Source: Amycolatopsis saalfeldensis
GTDB taxonomy: Bacteria; Actinomycetota; Actinomycetes; Mycobacteriales; Pseudonocardiaceae
Assembly: GCF_900110575.1 (NCBI RefSeq)
Contig: NZ_FOEF01000002.1
Location: 186,001-250,000 of the forward strand
Length of the DNA stretch: 64,000 bases
Reading direction: 5' to 3'
Part shown: in pieces, positions 22,158 through 30,940 of the stretch
Layout of the letters: each line of letters begins with the position of its first letter
How positions within the stretch are numbered: the first letter of the stretch is position 1
Made by a program: the position numbers and the translations under genes
Notes under the pieces: model-generated
What the model was told of the DNA's origin: nothing
The model's input: the letters and a program-made list of their open reading frames with translations, nothing else
Database searches by the model: none

Positions 22158-25100
22158 ATGAGCGGCGACAGGACCGGACCCGGGAGCACAGACCAGCCCT
22201 TCACCAGGCTCGTGGCGCCGTTCGAACGCTGGTACTTGGCGTTTCCCGCGTCGATGGCGCCGGTGATGACGTTCTGCGTCGAAGGGTTCGGGCACGTCGA
22301 CGCCGGGCAGTTGCGCGAAGCGGTGGCTGTGGGCTCGGAAGCCTGCCCCGGCGCCCGGCTTCGCCTGCATGGGCGGAACTGGGTCGACAGCGGTGAGACT
22401 CCGCCAGTGCGTGTCGTGGCGGGCCCCGGCCCGGATTCCTCGGCCCTGCACGAAATCCCGGAGCTGCGGTCCGCTTTGCCCGATGCGGCGGGGGCCAACT
22501 GCGAGGTGCTGCTCTTCGACGGCCCGTCGCCGACGATCGTGTTCCGGGTGTTGCACATCGTGATGGACGCCCGGGGCATGCTGCTGTGGATCGCCGACGT
22601 CTTCCGGGCGCTGCGCGGCGAGGCGACGACGGGCGCACGGTCCACAGTGACCATCCTGGACCTGGAAGATCCGCTCTACCGCAAGGCCGACGTCTCGAAA
22701 GAGGAGTACGCCACCCCGTCGCTGCTGGGCCTGCCGGGCAACTCCGACCGCGCCGGGACGATGTGGCGCCGCCGGACGATCGACGGCACGTTTCCGGCGC
22801 TGGCCGCGAAAATCGCCACCCGGCTCGCCGCGGGCAGCGGCCGGCCGAAGGCCGCCATCAGCTTCCCGGTCGACCTGCGGCCGTTCCATCCGCAGGTGCA
22901 GTCGGACCGGTCGACGTCGAACCTCTCCCTGACCGTCGCGCTGGACATCCCGGCCGGCCAGGACTGGGAAGCCACCTACGAGCAGGTGCTCACGATGCTG
23001 TCGGAGCGCTCCGGCGAGGTCCACGCGCCCGGTCCGGAGATCCTCGGCACGCCGTTGTGGGCGTTGAAGCGCGTGATCAAGGGAATCGACCGCCGTGCGC
23101 GCCGTCGTGACCGGTTTTCCCTGCTGGTCAACGTCAACAACCTCGGCCGGCTCGACCCGCTCGCGTTCAGCACCGGGGAGTTCGAGGCCACCGGGATGTA
23201 CCTGCTCGAGAGCCAGGAGCCGGCCAGCCCGCTGAGCCTCGCCGTGACCGAAGTGGACGGCCGTACCGAGCTCACGCTGGCGTGGTGGGCCGGCGCCGAG
23301 CAGGAGAAGCGGGCGGACGCCCTGCTCGACGACCTCTGCGAGCTGTTGTCCCCGGCGGAAAACCGCCGCCACAGCGAGATCCGCCCGCCGGCCCCGCCGG
23401 AGGACGGCACTGCCGGACGGGGCGTTGTCGAGCAGTTCCGGGCGCAGGTCGAGGCGGCCCCGGACGCGGTCGCGATCAGCGGCCCGGAAGGCGACATCAG
23501 CTACGCCGAGCTGGCGCGGCGGGCACGGGTGGTGGCCGCCGCGCTGCGGGACCGCGGGATCGGGCGGGACACCGTCGTCGGCCTGCTGGCGGACCGCACG
23601 GTCGCCGCGGTCGCCGGCGCCTGGGGCGTCCTGCTCGCCGGCGCCGCGTACCTCCCGATGGACACGAAGCACCCGGACGGCCGCGTCCGCTCGCTGCTCG
23701 AGGACGCCAAGTCCCCGGTCTGCCTGGTCGGCAAACCCCACGACGGCCGCGACAACCTGCCCGGCGGCTGCGCCCGGATCGTCCTGGACGACCTGCCGTT
23801 CTCGGCGGAGCCGCCGGAGATCGACGGGACGCCGTCGCCCGGAGACCTCGCCTACGTCGTCTACACCTCGGGGTCCACCGGGAAGCCCAAGGGCGTCGAG
23901 ATCGAGCATCGGAGCCTGAGCAACTACGCGAGCTGGGCCGTCCGGGAGCACGGAATCGACGCTTCGACGCGCCTGCCGCTGCTGTGCTCGCTGTCGTTCG
24001 ACGTCGCGGAGATCTCGCTGATCCTGCCGTTCCTCGTCGGCGGCACCCTGCTGCTGATGAAGGACGAGCTCAGCCACGTCGCGATCCAGGAGGTACTGGA
24101 CAACGGCGCCACGATGCTCTCGCTCACACCGTCCCATTTGGACCTGATCACCAGGCTCGACCTGGAGCCCCGCGACGTCCGGGCGCTGATCGTGATCGGC
24201 GAGCAGTTCACTCGCTCGGTCGCGCTGCGGGCGCGGGAGCTGTTCGGCCCGGACTGCCGGATCATCAACCTCTACGGGCCGGCCGAGGCGACCATCGGCG
24301 TCAGCCACCATTTCTTCGACGCCGAGCGCGACACCGGCGCGGCCGTGCCGATCGGCGAACCACTCGACGGCGTCACGTTCCACCTGCTCTCACCCGACCG
24401 GCAGTTCGTCGCGCCGGGGGAGCCCGGTGAGCTGTACATCGGCGGGGTCCAGCTCGCCAGGGGCTACCGCGGCCGGCCGGACCTGACCCGGCAGCGGTTC
24501 GTGCGCCTGGCCGACGGCAGCCGGGTCTACCGCACCGGTGACATCGCGCGGCGGCTGGAGTCCGGGGCCGTCGAGTTCTGCGGGCGGATCGACGACCAGC
24601 TCAAGCTCCACGGCCACCGGATCGAGCCGGCGGAAATCGCGCAGACCCTGGAGACCCACGACGCCGTCGCGAGCGCGGTCGTCGTCGCCCGGGCCAAGCC
24701 GGGCAGCAAGGACAAGGCGCTGTGCGGCTACTTCCTGACGGTCGCGGACGTCGGGATTCCGGAGCTGGTGGCGTACCTCGAACAGCGGCTGCCGCACTAC
24801 ATGATCCCGGCGGTGCTGCTCGAGGTCGACGAGATCCCGCGCTCGGTCAACGGCAAGGTGTCCGTCGGATCACTGCCGGATCCCTTCGCCGCCGCCGGCA
24901 CCCCGGCCGCCGCGGGCACCGGGCCGCTGGACGACGTGGAGAGCGAGGTCGCCAAGGTCTGGTCGCAGGTCCTCGGCGTCGAGACCGGCGCGATCGAGAG
25001 CGCGAGCGACTTCCACCGGCTGGGCGGCGACTCGGTTTCGCTGATCACCATGGTGGCCATGGTGGCCCGCCAGGTCGTCGGGCCGGCCGGCGAGCGGGCC

Positions 25101-25184
25101 TTCACCGGGCGGATGCCCGAAATCATCCGCGACGCCACCGTGCGCCAGGTCGCCGAACTGGCCAAACAAGCCAAAGCGGCCTGA
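22158..25184 (+). CDS. stand-alone NRPS-like protein: condensation-like domain, adenylation domain, PCP
   Basis: 1008 residues. Residues ~10-400 look like a condensation or acyltransferase fold with a degenerate active site (LHIVMDARG; the second His and the Asp of HHxxxDG are kept, the final Gly is Ala). Residues ~420-900 are a complete adenylation domain: YTSGSTGKPKG, NLYGPAEATIG, YRTGD, GRIDDQLKLHGHRIEPAEI and the catalytic Lys in NGKVS. A4 reads LSFDVAEIS, placing Asp where alpha-amino acids are bound. The PCP (~930-1000) has LGGDS for phosphopantetheine. It would activate one amino acid and could couple it to an acyl chain. There is no thioesterase or reductase domain. The ATG has GAGGAG 10 bases upstream. 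Whether it starts, ends or decorates the polyketide is unknown. Confidence 0.92.
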   Translation: MSGDRTGPGSTDQPFTRLVAPFERWYLAFPASMAPVMTFCVEGFGHVDAGQLREAVAVGSEACPGARLRLHGRNWVDSGETPPVRVVAGPGPDSSALHEIPELRSALPDAAGANCEVLLFDGPSPTIVFRVLHIVMDARGMLLWIADVFRALRGEATTGARSTVTILDLEDPLYRKADVSKEEYATPSLLGLPGNSDRAGTMWRRRTIDGTFPALAAKIATRLAAGSGRPKAAISFPVDLRPFHPQVQSDRSTSNLSLTVALDIPAGQDWEATYEQVLTMLSERSGEVHAPGPEILGTPLWALKRVIKGIDRRARRRDRFSLLVNVNNLGRLDPLAFSTGEFEATGMYLLESQEPASPLSLAVTEVDGRTELTLAWWAGAEQEKRADALLDDLCELLSPAENRRHSEIRPPAPPEDGTAGRGVVEQFRAQVEAAPDAVAISGPEGDISYAELARRARVVAAALRDRGIGRDTVVGLLADRTVAAVAGAWGVLLAGAAYLPMDTKHPDGRVRSLLEDAKSPVCLVGKPHDGRDNLPGGCARIVLDDLPFSAEPPEIDGTPSPGDLAYVVYTSGSTGKPKGVEIEHRSLSNYASWAVREHGIDASTRLPLLCSLSFDVAEISLILPFLVGGTLLLMKDELSHVAIQEVLDNGATMLSLTPSHLDLITRLDLEPRDVRALIVIGEQFTRSVALRARELFGPDCRIINLYGPAEATIGVSHHFFDAERDTGAAVPIGEPLDGVTFHLLSPDRQFVAPGEPGELYIGGVQLARGYRGRPDLTRQRFVRLADGSRVYRTGDIARRLESGAVEFCGRIDDQLKLHGHRIEPAEIAQTLETHDAVASAVVVARAKPGSKDKALCGYFLTVADVGIPELVAYLEQRLPHYMIPAVLLEVDEIPRSVNGKVSVGSLPDPFAAAGTPAAAGTGPLDDVESEVAKVWSQVLGVETGAIESASDFHRLGGDSVSLITMVAMVARQVVGPAGERAFTGRMPEIIRDATVRQVAELAKQAKAA

Positions 25185-25305
25185 TCCGGCCACCGGCCCG
25201 CGCTCCGGCCGGGCGGCCCTGCCCCGCGTGCACCGGAGACCGGGACATCTCCGGGAAATCTCCGCGAAGTTCTTACGTGACCGGGGTCACCAGTGGTTCA
25301 CTATG

Positions 25306-25322
25306 TTAGGAAGGTTTCCTAA
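25306..25322. promoter_or_regulatory. chitosanase-type operator palindrome
   Basis: TTAGGAAGGTTTCCTAA is a perfect 7-base inverted repeat with a 3-base spacer, 23 bases before the chitosanase start. It closely resembles the palindromes found upstream of Streptomyces chitosanase genes and bound by the ROK repressor CsnR. A weak -10-like TATGTT at 25302-25307 overlaps its left edge, which would suit repression. No ROK gene is in the window. Confidence 0.7.
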
Positions 25323-25345
25323 TAAACGCTGGAGGTCCCCCGGTC

Positions 25346-26113
25346 ATGTCATCCCCCCGCAGGCGCTTCGCGGTGGTCGGCGCTGCCCTAGCGCTCGCCA
25401 CGCCTCTCGCAGTCCGGTCCGCCGACGCCGCCACCACTATCACGTCGGTCGCGGCCGCCCCGTCGTACACGGCCGCCCAGGTGCTGGCCGGTGTGAAGAA
25501 GAACAGCACGAAGGCGAACCAGGTCAACTCCAAGCCCCACATCAACACCATGACGCGGGCCAAGAACGTGAACGCGTACCAGGTGGCGAAGGGCGTCTAC
25601 GCCTACAGCTCCAGCCTGGCCGTGGACACCGACGGCAGCGACCCGGATCCCGATCCCGACCACCAGGGCTCCACGACTTTCCAGGACAGCAACGGCAAGC
25701 AGCTGGGCGCGCACCACGTGCCGTTCTACGTGCTGGGCGACGACTGCTACGAGAACACGAGCCCCTGCCCGCACTTCTTCTACAAGGAACACAACATCAA
25801 GGGCCGTCAGTTCGCGCTGATGTTCTACAACGGCAAGGTGATCGGCTCGATCTTCGGCGACACGCAGACCGGCAACGACCAGACCACTTCGGACAACGAC
25901 TCCCGGGAACTGGGGGAGGCGTCGGTGAAGGCGGCCTCGCTGCTCGGCATCAACAGCAGCGGCACCGACGGCGGCGTCGACAACGGCGTGACCGTGGTGA
26001 TCTTCTCCGGCTCGGACTGGGTCGTGAACGGCAGCAACAGCAACCTGAACGCCAACGCCCAGGCCTTGGTCTCCAAGGCACTGGACACCCTCGGCTCGAG
26101 CATGGGCCTGTGA
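25346..26113 (+). CDS. secreted GH75-type chitosanase
   Basis: 255 residues. A signal peptide covers residues 1 to ~28 (RRR, then a hydrophobic stretch, then SADA-A). The mature part shows a DTDGSDPD acidic patch, VPFYVLGDD, then FGDTQ and LGEAS, matching the Asp and Glu catalytic pair described for family 75 chitosanases, and a late VDNGVTVVIF strand. It would hydrolyse chitosan outside the cell. GGAGG precedes the ATG by about 10 bases. The operator just upstream fits chitosan-dependent control. A strong hairpin follows. It sits directly after the biosynthetic genes but has no clear link with them. Confidence 0.82.
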   Translation: MSSPRRRFAVVGAALALATPLAVRSADAATTITSVAAAPSYTAAQVLAGVKKNSTKANQVNSKPHINTMTRAKNVNAYQVAKGVYAYSSSLAVDTDGSDPDPDPDHQGSTTFQDSNGKQLGAHHVPFYVLGDDCYENTSPCPHFFYKEHNIKGRQFALMFYNGKVIGSIFGDTQTGNDQTTSDNDSRELGEASVKAASLLGINSSGTDGGVDNGVTVVIFSGSDWVVNGSNSNLNANAQALVSKALDTLGSSMGL

Positions 26114-26119
26114 CTGCCG

Positions 26120-26154
26120 CCCCCCGGTCTTTCGCTCGGCGAACGACCGGGGGG
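26120..26154. terminator. strong hairpin between converging genes
   Basis: A 10-base perfect stem (CCCCCCGGTC at 26120-26129, GACCGGGGGG at 26145-26154) continues after one mismatch into a 5-base stem (TTCGC/GCGAA) with a 3-base loop. It lies between the chitosanase and the converging small gene and could stop transcription from both sides. Confidence 0.85.
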
Positions 26155-26161
26155 TGCAGGG

Positions 26162-26434
26162 TCACTGATCGCGTGAGGCGAGCCCGGCCGGCGCGGCGTT
26201 CAGCGCGGTGTGGATCGCGTCGGCGAGCGCCAGTGCGTCCTCTTCGGTCAGTTCCAGCGCGACGCGCGCGGACGGGCCGATCGACGGGTTGAGGAAGTCG
26301 ATGTTCACGGTGTGCGCGTAGCTCGCGTGCGTCGGGTGGTCGACGTACACCGTGGCCTCACTGAGGCCGAACCAGCCCTGGGCGCCCTTGCCGCTGCCCT
26401 CGACGGCGATCTTCTCGGTCAGGTAAGTGCACAT
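26162..26434 (-). CDS. small DUF6295-like protein
   Basis: 90 residues beginning MCTYLTEKIAVEGSGKG, with HxxH-like spacing in YVDHPTHASYAH and a conserved NIDFLNP segment. The pattern matches small actinobacterial proteins grouped as DUF6295, assigned from memory; no function is known. GGAAAGG lies upstream of its ATG. It is last in a leftward run after the dienelactone hydrolase (31 bases apart), so it may share the operon and the MarR control. The many His and Asp residues could suggest metal binding, but nothing proves it. Confidence 0.75.
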   Translation of the reverse strand: MCTYLTEKIAVEGSGKGAQGWFGLSEATVYVDHPTHASYAHTVNIDFLNPSIGPSARVALELTEEDALALADAIHTALNAAPAGLASRDQ

Positions 26435-26465
26435 GCTTCAGTGTCCTTTCCGGACAGTCAGACGG

Positions 26466-27209
26466 TCAGGCGGCGAGGTGGCGGCCGTAGAACTCGAGGA
26501 TCTTGCCCCAGCCGTCCTTGGCCGCCTCGGGGCGGTAGCTCGGCCGGTCGACGGCGAAGAACGCGTGGCCGGCGCCGTCGTAGGTGTGGAACTCGTGCTC
26601 CTTGCCGAGCCGGTCGAGCTCGGCGGCGAGCACTGCGGTCTCTTCCGGCGCGGGGAACTTGTCCTCGGCGCCGAAGATGCCCAGCAGCGGGGCGGACAGC
26701 CGCGGGGCGAGGCCGAGCAGCGGCTTCATCGTGGCCGGCATGCCGGGCGGCGGCTCGTTGACCACAAACGCGCCGTAGCAGTCCACGGCCGCGTCCACCG
26801 GCAGCGAGCAGGCGGCCAGGAAGGTCTGACGGCCGCCGGAGCAGTGCCCGATCACGCCGATCCTGCCGTTCGCGTTGTCCAGCGACTTCAGGTGCGCGGC
26901 CGCGCCCTCGACGTCGCCGACCAGCCGCTCGTCCGGCACCCCGCCGGCGGCGCGGACGGCCGCGGCGGCGTCGTCCGGGCTCGCGCCCGGCGCCTCCCGC
27001 GAGTAGAGGTTCGGGCACAGCGCGGCGAAGCCCTCGGCGGCGAAGCGGCGCACCATCTCCTTGGTCGAGGCGTCGTAGCCGGGCATGTGGTGGATCACCA
27101 CGACGCCGCCGCGCGGCGCGGGGTCCAGCGGCCGGGCCAGGTACGCCTCGATCTCGTCACCGCCGTGCCCGGTGATCGTGATGCTGCCCGCGGTGAGCGT
27201 GTCGTTCAT
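26466..27209 (-). CDS. dienelactone hydrolase family protein
   Basis: 247 residues of alpha/beta hydrolase fold. The nucleophile is Cys123 in GHCSGG, with an Asp in AEDKFP and a His in GAGHAFF: the Cys-Asp-His triad typical of dienelactone hydrolases, which open lactone rings in aromatic-compound breakdown. The ATG has AAGGAGA 7 bases upstream and overlaps the efflux-pump stop codon (ATGA), so it is translationally coupled. Paired with a MarR-controlled multidrug pump it may modify or detoxify the same xenobiotic that the pump exports; the true substrate is unknown. Confidence 0.92.
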   Translation of the reverse strand: MNDTLTAGSITITGHGGDEIEAYLARPLDPAPRGGVVVIHHMPGYDASTKEMVRRFAAEGFAALCPNLYSREAPGASPDDAAAAVRAAGGVPDERLVGDVEGAAAHLKSLDNANGRIGVIGHCSGGRQTFLAACSLPVDAAVDCYGAFVVNEPPPGMPATMKPLLGLAPRLSAPLLGIFGAEDKFPAPEETAVLAAELDRLGKEHEFHTYDGAGHAFFAVDRPSYRPEAAKDGWGKILEFYGRHLAA

Positions 27210-28915
27210 CCGTTCTCCTTGCCTGGTACGGGACTGTCCGGTTCGGTGTGGAAGTAGCGCTTGCCGCGGGAGACCGAGGCGATCCCGGCGACGAGCGCCA
27301 TCACGGCGGCCGCCGTGAAGACGATGACCAGCCCGTGGTGGAACGGGCCGGAGATCAGGCCGGGGAAGAACTCCTTGCCGGTCAGCGCGGCCGCGTCGGC
27401 CGGCGACAGTCCGGAAAGGACACCCGGGCCGAGCAGGTGCGCCATCGGGTTGCTGCCGAGGAACGCCGCGAACAGCGTGCTCACCGGCGGCAGCTGCGCG
27501 ACGTTCGTGGCGACGCCGGCCGGCACGCCGTGGGCCAGCAGGCCGCCGGTCAGCGTCTGCGGCAGCGAGCCGGCCAGCCCGGCGATCATCAGCGAGAAGA
27601 ACACGCCGATCGACAGCGCGGTGCCGGAGTTCTGGAAGGTCGCGCGCATGCCCGAGGCGACCCCGCGCTGGTGGTCGGGCACGCTGCTCATGATCGCCGA
27701 GGTGTTGGGCGCGGAGAACATGCCCTGCCCGAGCCCGCTGACCACCAGCAGCGTGGCGAACGCCGGGTAGCTGAAGTCCACCGGCAGCGCGAGCAGGCCG
27801 AGGAACGACCCGGCCACCAGCACCAGCCCGCCGGTGGAGAACAGCCGCGCGCCGAACCGGTCGGAGAGGTAACCCGACACCGGCCCGGCGATCAGGAACC
27901 CGATCGTCAGCGGCAGCAGGTAGATGCCCGCCCACAGCGGGGTCTTCTCGTAGTCGTAACCGTGCAGCGGCAGCCAGATCCCCTGCAGCCAGATGATCAG
28001 CATGAACTGCAGCCCGCCGCGCGCGATCGCGGTGAGCAGCGCGGCCAGGTTGCCCGCGCTGAACGCCCGGATCCGGAACAGCGAGAGCTGGAACATCGGC
28101 GCCTTCACCCGCGTCTCGATCACGCAGAAGGCGAGCAGCAGCAGGATTCCGGCGCCGATCCCGCCGAGCACCCACGGGCTGCCCCAGCCGGTGGCCGCGC
28201 CGCCGTAGGGCTGGATGCCGTAGGTGATCGCGGCGAGCAGCAGCGCGGTGCCCACGGCGAAGGTGAGGTTGCCGCCCCAGTCGATCCGGGCCCGGCGCGG
28301 CGCGCCGATCTCGCGCAGGCTGCGGATCGACCACACCGTGCCGAGGATGCCGAACGGCACGCTCACCCAGAACACCGCGCGCCAGTCGATCTCGGCCAGC
28401 AGCCCGCCGACGACCAGGCCGAGGAACTGCCCGGCCAGCGCGGTGATCTGGTTGATGCCGAGCGCCATGCCGCGCTGCTCGCGCGGGAACGCGTCGGTGA
28501 GGATCGCGGCCGAGTTGGCGGTCAGCATCGACCCGCCCACGGCCTGCACGATGCGCCAGCCGATCAGCCACATCGCGCCGCCGGCCGCGTGGAACGGGTC
28601 GAACGACAGCGCCACCGAGGCGACGCTGAAGATCACGAACCCGACGTTGTACATCTTCACCCGGCCGAACATGTCGCCGAGCCGGCCGAGCGTCACCACC
28701 AGCACGGCCGACACCAGCAGGTAGCCCAGGATCATCCAGAGCAGGTAGCCGATGTTGCCCGGCGCCAGCGGGTCCAGCCCGATGCCGCGGAAGATGGCGG
28801 GCAGCGAGATGATCACGATCGACCCGTCGAGGGCCGACATGAGCACGCCGAGGGTGGTGTTGGACAGCGCGACCCACTTGTAGCGGCTGCCCGGTGTGGT
28901 GGCGGTGGTGGTCAC
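27206..28915 (-). CDS. MFS drug exporter, DHA2 (EmrB/QacA) family
   Basis: 569 residues with about 14 hydrophobic helices. Motif A is GRLGDMFGRVKMY and the motif C region is GGSMLTANSAAILTDAFP. An inner-membrane proton antiporter for drugs or amphiphiles is expected. It starts with GTG in a GTGA overlap with the MarR stop and ends in an ATGA overlap with the dienelactone hydrolase, so regulator, pump and hydrolase form one tightly coupled operon. It could serve the adjacent antibiotic cluster, but its own MarR gene argues for response to an outside compound. Confidence 0.94.
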   Translation of the reverse strand: MTTTATTPGSRYKWVALSNTTLGVLMSALDGSIVIISLPAIFRGIGLDPLAPGNIGYLLWMILGYLLVSAVLVVTLGRLGDMFGRVKMYNVGFVIFSVASVALSFDPFHAAGGAMWLIGWRIVQAVGGSMLTANSAAILTDAFPREQRGMALGINQITALAGQFLGLVVGGLLAEIDWRAVFWVSVPFGILGTVWSIRSLREIGAPRRARIDWGGNLTFAVGTALLLAAITYGIQPYGGAATGWGSPWVLGGIGAGILLLLAFCVIETRVKAPMFQLSLFRIRAFSAGNLAALLTAIARGGLQFMLIIWLQGIWLPLHGYDYEKTPLWAGIYLLPLTIGFLIAGPVSGYLSDRFGARLFSTGGLVLVAGSFLGLLALPVDFSYPAFATLLVVSGLGQGMFSAPNTSAIMSSVPDHQRGVASGMRATFQNSGTALSIGVFFSLMIAGLAGSLPQTLTGGLLAHGVPAGVATNVAQLPPVSTLFAAFLGSNPMAHLLGPGVLSGLSPADAAALTGKEFFPGLISGPFHHGLVIVFTAAAVMALVAGIASVSRGKRYFHTEPDSPVPGKENG

Positions 28916-29355
28916 AGTTCGTCCGCCAGCCGTTCGAGCAACGGGATCACCTCGATGAGTCGGCGGCGCTCTTCGTCGCTGAACTTCCCGGCCAGCGCGT
29001 GGACGAGCCGCCGGGTGTTGGCCGAGCGCCGGTCGGTCAGGATCTTGCGGCCGGAGCCGGTGACGGACATGACCACTCGCCGTCCGTCGGCCGCGTCGGG
29101 GCTGCGGGAGACCAGGCCGCGCTCGACCAGCCCGGCCAGCGTCACGCCCATGGCCTGCGGCTTGACCCGTTCGAGCTCGGCCAGGCAGCCGGGCGTGGCC
29201 GGGCCGTCGCGGTCGAGCCGGGACAGCACCGAGGTTTCCGACAGCGTCGCCTCGCCGACGACGTACCCCTGTCGCATCCGCCGCACCAGCCGCCCGAGCA
29301 CCACCCGCAGGTCGGCCCCGGCCTGGAGCAGCTCCTTGCTGATCCGCTCCGTCAT
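28912..29355 (-). CDS. MarR family transcriptional regulator
   Basis: 147 residues from ATG 29355; a TTG three codons upstream is possible but less likely. The winged helix-turn-helix covers ~45-110 (CLAELERVKPQAMGVTLAGLVERGLVSR, then the wing DAADGRRVVMSVT). MarR proteins repress their own operon until a small phenolic or other ligand binds. No Shine-Dalgarno sequence is evident, which suggests a leaderless transcript. The upstream palindromes support autoregulation of the regulator, pump and hydrolase operon. Confidence 0.92.
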   Translation of the reverse strand: MTERISKELLQAGADLRVVLGRLVRRMRQGYVVGEATLSETSVLSRLDRDGPATPGCLAELERVKPQAMGVTLAGLVERGLVSRSPDAADGRRVVMSVTGSGRKILTDRRSANTRRLVHALAGKFSDEERRRLIEVIPLLERLADEL

Positions 29356-29360
29356 AATCG

Positions 29361-29394
29361 TCAACCTAGACTGATAAACCTGGGTTGATCAACC
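29361..29394. promoter_or_regulatory. candidate MarR operator
   Basis: A perfect 12-base palindrome, GGTTGATCAACC, lies at 29383-29394. TCAACC recurs at 29361-29366, so TCAACC and GGTTGA also form a wider inverted pair with a 16-base spacer. The site covers the region just upstream of the MarR start and would block that promoter when bound. Confidence 0.65.
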
Positions 29395-29434
29395 TTCGCG
29401 AAACGCCCTGACCGCACCGAAAAGCGCAGTTCGG

Positions 29435-29722
29435 TCAGGGGGTCTGGCTGCCGAGGTTCAGCACCAGGGAAGCCGCGGCCAGGGCCAGGAACACGACCCC
29501 GCCGACGAGCTGGCGGGAGCCCACCCGCAGGTGCGCGGCGAGCGCGCCGATGAAGTACAGGATCAGCCCGCCGCCAGCGCCGCGCCCAGCAGCGGTACCC
29601 AGAACGTGGATAGGCGCATCCGCCTGCGCCAACGGGTAGTCGTGCCGGATCAGGTAAAACGTGGCGGCGGTGCCGGTGAACACCGAGGTAACCAGGGTGC
29701 CGGTGAGATAAGCGGCGAACAT
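29435..29722 (-). CDS. small DoxX-like membrane protein, possibly altered by two frameshifts
   Basis: 95 residues with about three hydrophobic segments: residues ~4-25, then LILYFIGALAAHLR and LVGGVVFLALAAASLVL. The start and end resemble DoxX-like four-helix proteins of about 115-125 residues. The middle (DAPIHVLGTAAGRGAGG) is not hydrophobic as expected; another frame over the same bases reads FWVPLLGAALAAG, a better helix. GGAAG precedes the ATG. The gene stands alone between the MarR operon and the zinc locus. Function unknown. Confidence 0.7.
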   Translation of the reverse strand: MFAAYLTGTLVTSVFTGTAATFYLIRHDYPLAQADAPIHVLGTAAGRGAGGGLILYFIGALAAHLRVGSRQLVGGVVFLALAAASLVLNLGSQTP

Positions 29723-29791
29723 GGGCTTCCTTTCCGCGGGGCTGTCCGCCCAGGGACGGGACGGCCCCGCGGAATGTGACCGGCCGGCACC

Positions 29792-30940
29792 TCAGTGGAC
29801 GTGGACCGGCGCCCACTCCGGGAAGGGGTCGCCGGTGACCGGCTCGTCGGTGAGGCAGCCGCCGAGCGCGGCCAGCAGGGCGCCGCCGTCCAGGCCGACG
29901 CCGATGAACACCAGTTCCTGCCGGTGCCCGCCGGCGACCCCCTGCGGCTCGAACCGCGCCACGCTGCCCGCCTGCGACCACAGCCCGAGCGTGCCCGGCC
30001 GGGAGGCGAGCGTGAAGAACCCCTTCGACCGCAGCACCGTGCCGAACTCACCCGGGCCGGACTCACCTGTGCCCAACTCACCTGTGCCCAACTCACCTGG
30101 GCCGGGCTCACCCGGACCGAGCCGCTTGGTCACGAAGTCCCACAGCCGCCACGGGTCGAACGCCCGCCCGGCCCGGAAAACGACGCTGGAGATGCCGTAC
30201 TCCTCGGTCTCCGGCACGTGGTCGCCGTTGAGCTCGGCGACCCAGCCCGGCGCCTCCTGCGCGCGCTCGGCGTCGTAGCGCCCGGTGCCGAACACGCGGT
30301 CCAGCGGCACCCGGCCGAAGCCGGCGGTGACCACGTCCGCCGCCGGGTTCAGCCGCCGCAGCGCGGCCACCAGCCGGTCCCGCTCGGCGGCCGGGACCAG
30401 GTCGGTCTTGTTCAGCAGCAGCACGTCCGCGAACTCGACCTGGTCCATCAGCAGGTCGCTGACCGTGCGCTCGTCGCCCTCGTACTGGTCGAGGTGCCGC
30501 TCGACCAGCGAGTCGCCGCCCGCCAGCTCGCGGCCGAAGTTCACCGCGTCGACGACGGTGACCATGGTGTCGAGCCGGGCGTCGCGCAGCACGGGCGCGC
30601 CGTCGTCCCCGGCGAAGGCGAACGTGGCCGCCACGGGCATCGGCTCGGAGATCCCGCTCGACTCGATGAGCAGGTGGTCGAACCGGCCCTCGGCGCCCAG
30701 CCGGGCCACCTCGTCGAGCAGGTCTTCGCGCAGGGTGCAGCAGATGCACCCGTTGGTCAGCTCGACGAGCCGCTCCTCGGTGCGCGAGACGCTGCCGCGC
30801 ACCAGGGCGGCGTCGATGTTCACCTCGCTCATGTCGTTGACGATCACCGCCACCCGCTGCCCCTCGCGGTTGGCGAGGATGTGGTTGAGCAGCGTGGTCT
30901 TCCCGGCGCCGAGGAATCCGGAAAGGACGGTGACCTTCAC
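29792..30940 (-). CDS. COG0523/CobW-family GTPase, zinc-locus metallochaperone
   Basis: 382 residues. It has P-loop GFLGAGKTT, the metal-binding CICC motif in [11 protein letters not shown], a Walker B/switch region ESSGISEP and NKTD for guanine recognition, followed by the CobW C-terminal domain. Such G3E GTPases insert or hand over metal; placement in a Zur-type locus points to zinc. The GTG start overlaps the L32 stop (GTGA). Between the GTPase and C-terminal domains (residues ~274-298) sits a linker of five [L/P/S]-G-[P/T]-G-E repeats encoded by a 15-base minisatellite, which is unusual for the family. Last gene of the leftward zinc operon. Confidence 0.92.
   Translation of the reverse strand: MKVTVLSGFLGAGKTTLLNHILANREGQRVAVIVNDMSEVNIDAALVRGSVSRTEERLVELTNGCICCTLREDLLDEVARLGAEGRFDHLLIESSGISEPMPVAATFAFAGDDGAPVLRDARLDTMVTVVDAVNFGRELAGGDSLVERHLDQYEGDERTVSDLLMDQVEFADVLLLNKTDLVPAAERDRLVAALRRLNPAADVVTAGFGRVPLDRVFGTGRYDAERAQEAPGWVAELNGDHVPETEEYGISSVVFRAGRAFDPWRLWDFVTKRLGPGEPGPGELGTGELGTGESGPGEFGTVLRSKGFFTLASRPGTLGLWSQAGSVARFEPQGVAGGHRQELVFIGVGLDGGALLAALGGCLTDEPVTGDPFPEWAPVHVH
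30047..30121 (-). repeat. 15-base minisatellite, five units, inside the CobW-family gene
   Basis: Five head-to-tail 15-base units, each starting CTCACC on the plus strand; the two middle units are identical. On the coding strand each gives a pentapeptide ending in GE. Because 15 is a multiple of 3, copy number can change without breaking the protein. Confidence 0.93.

Noticed and set aside
26466..28877. 803-residue minus-strand frame covering both the MFS pump and hydrolase
   Set aside because: It joins an out-of-frame stretch of the pump to the hydrolase; the two real proteins overlap by ATGA.
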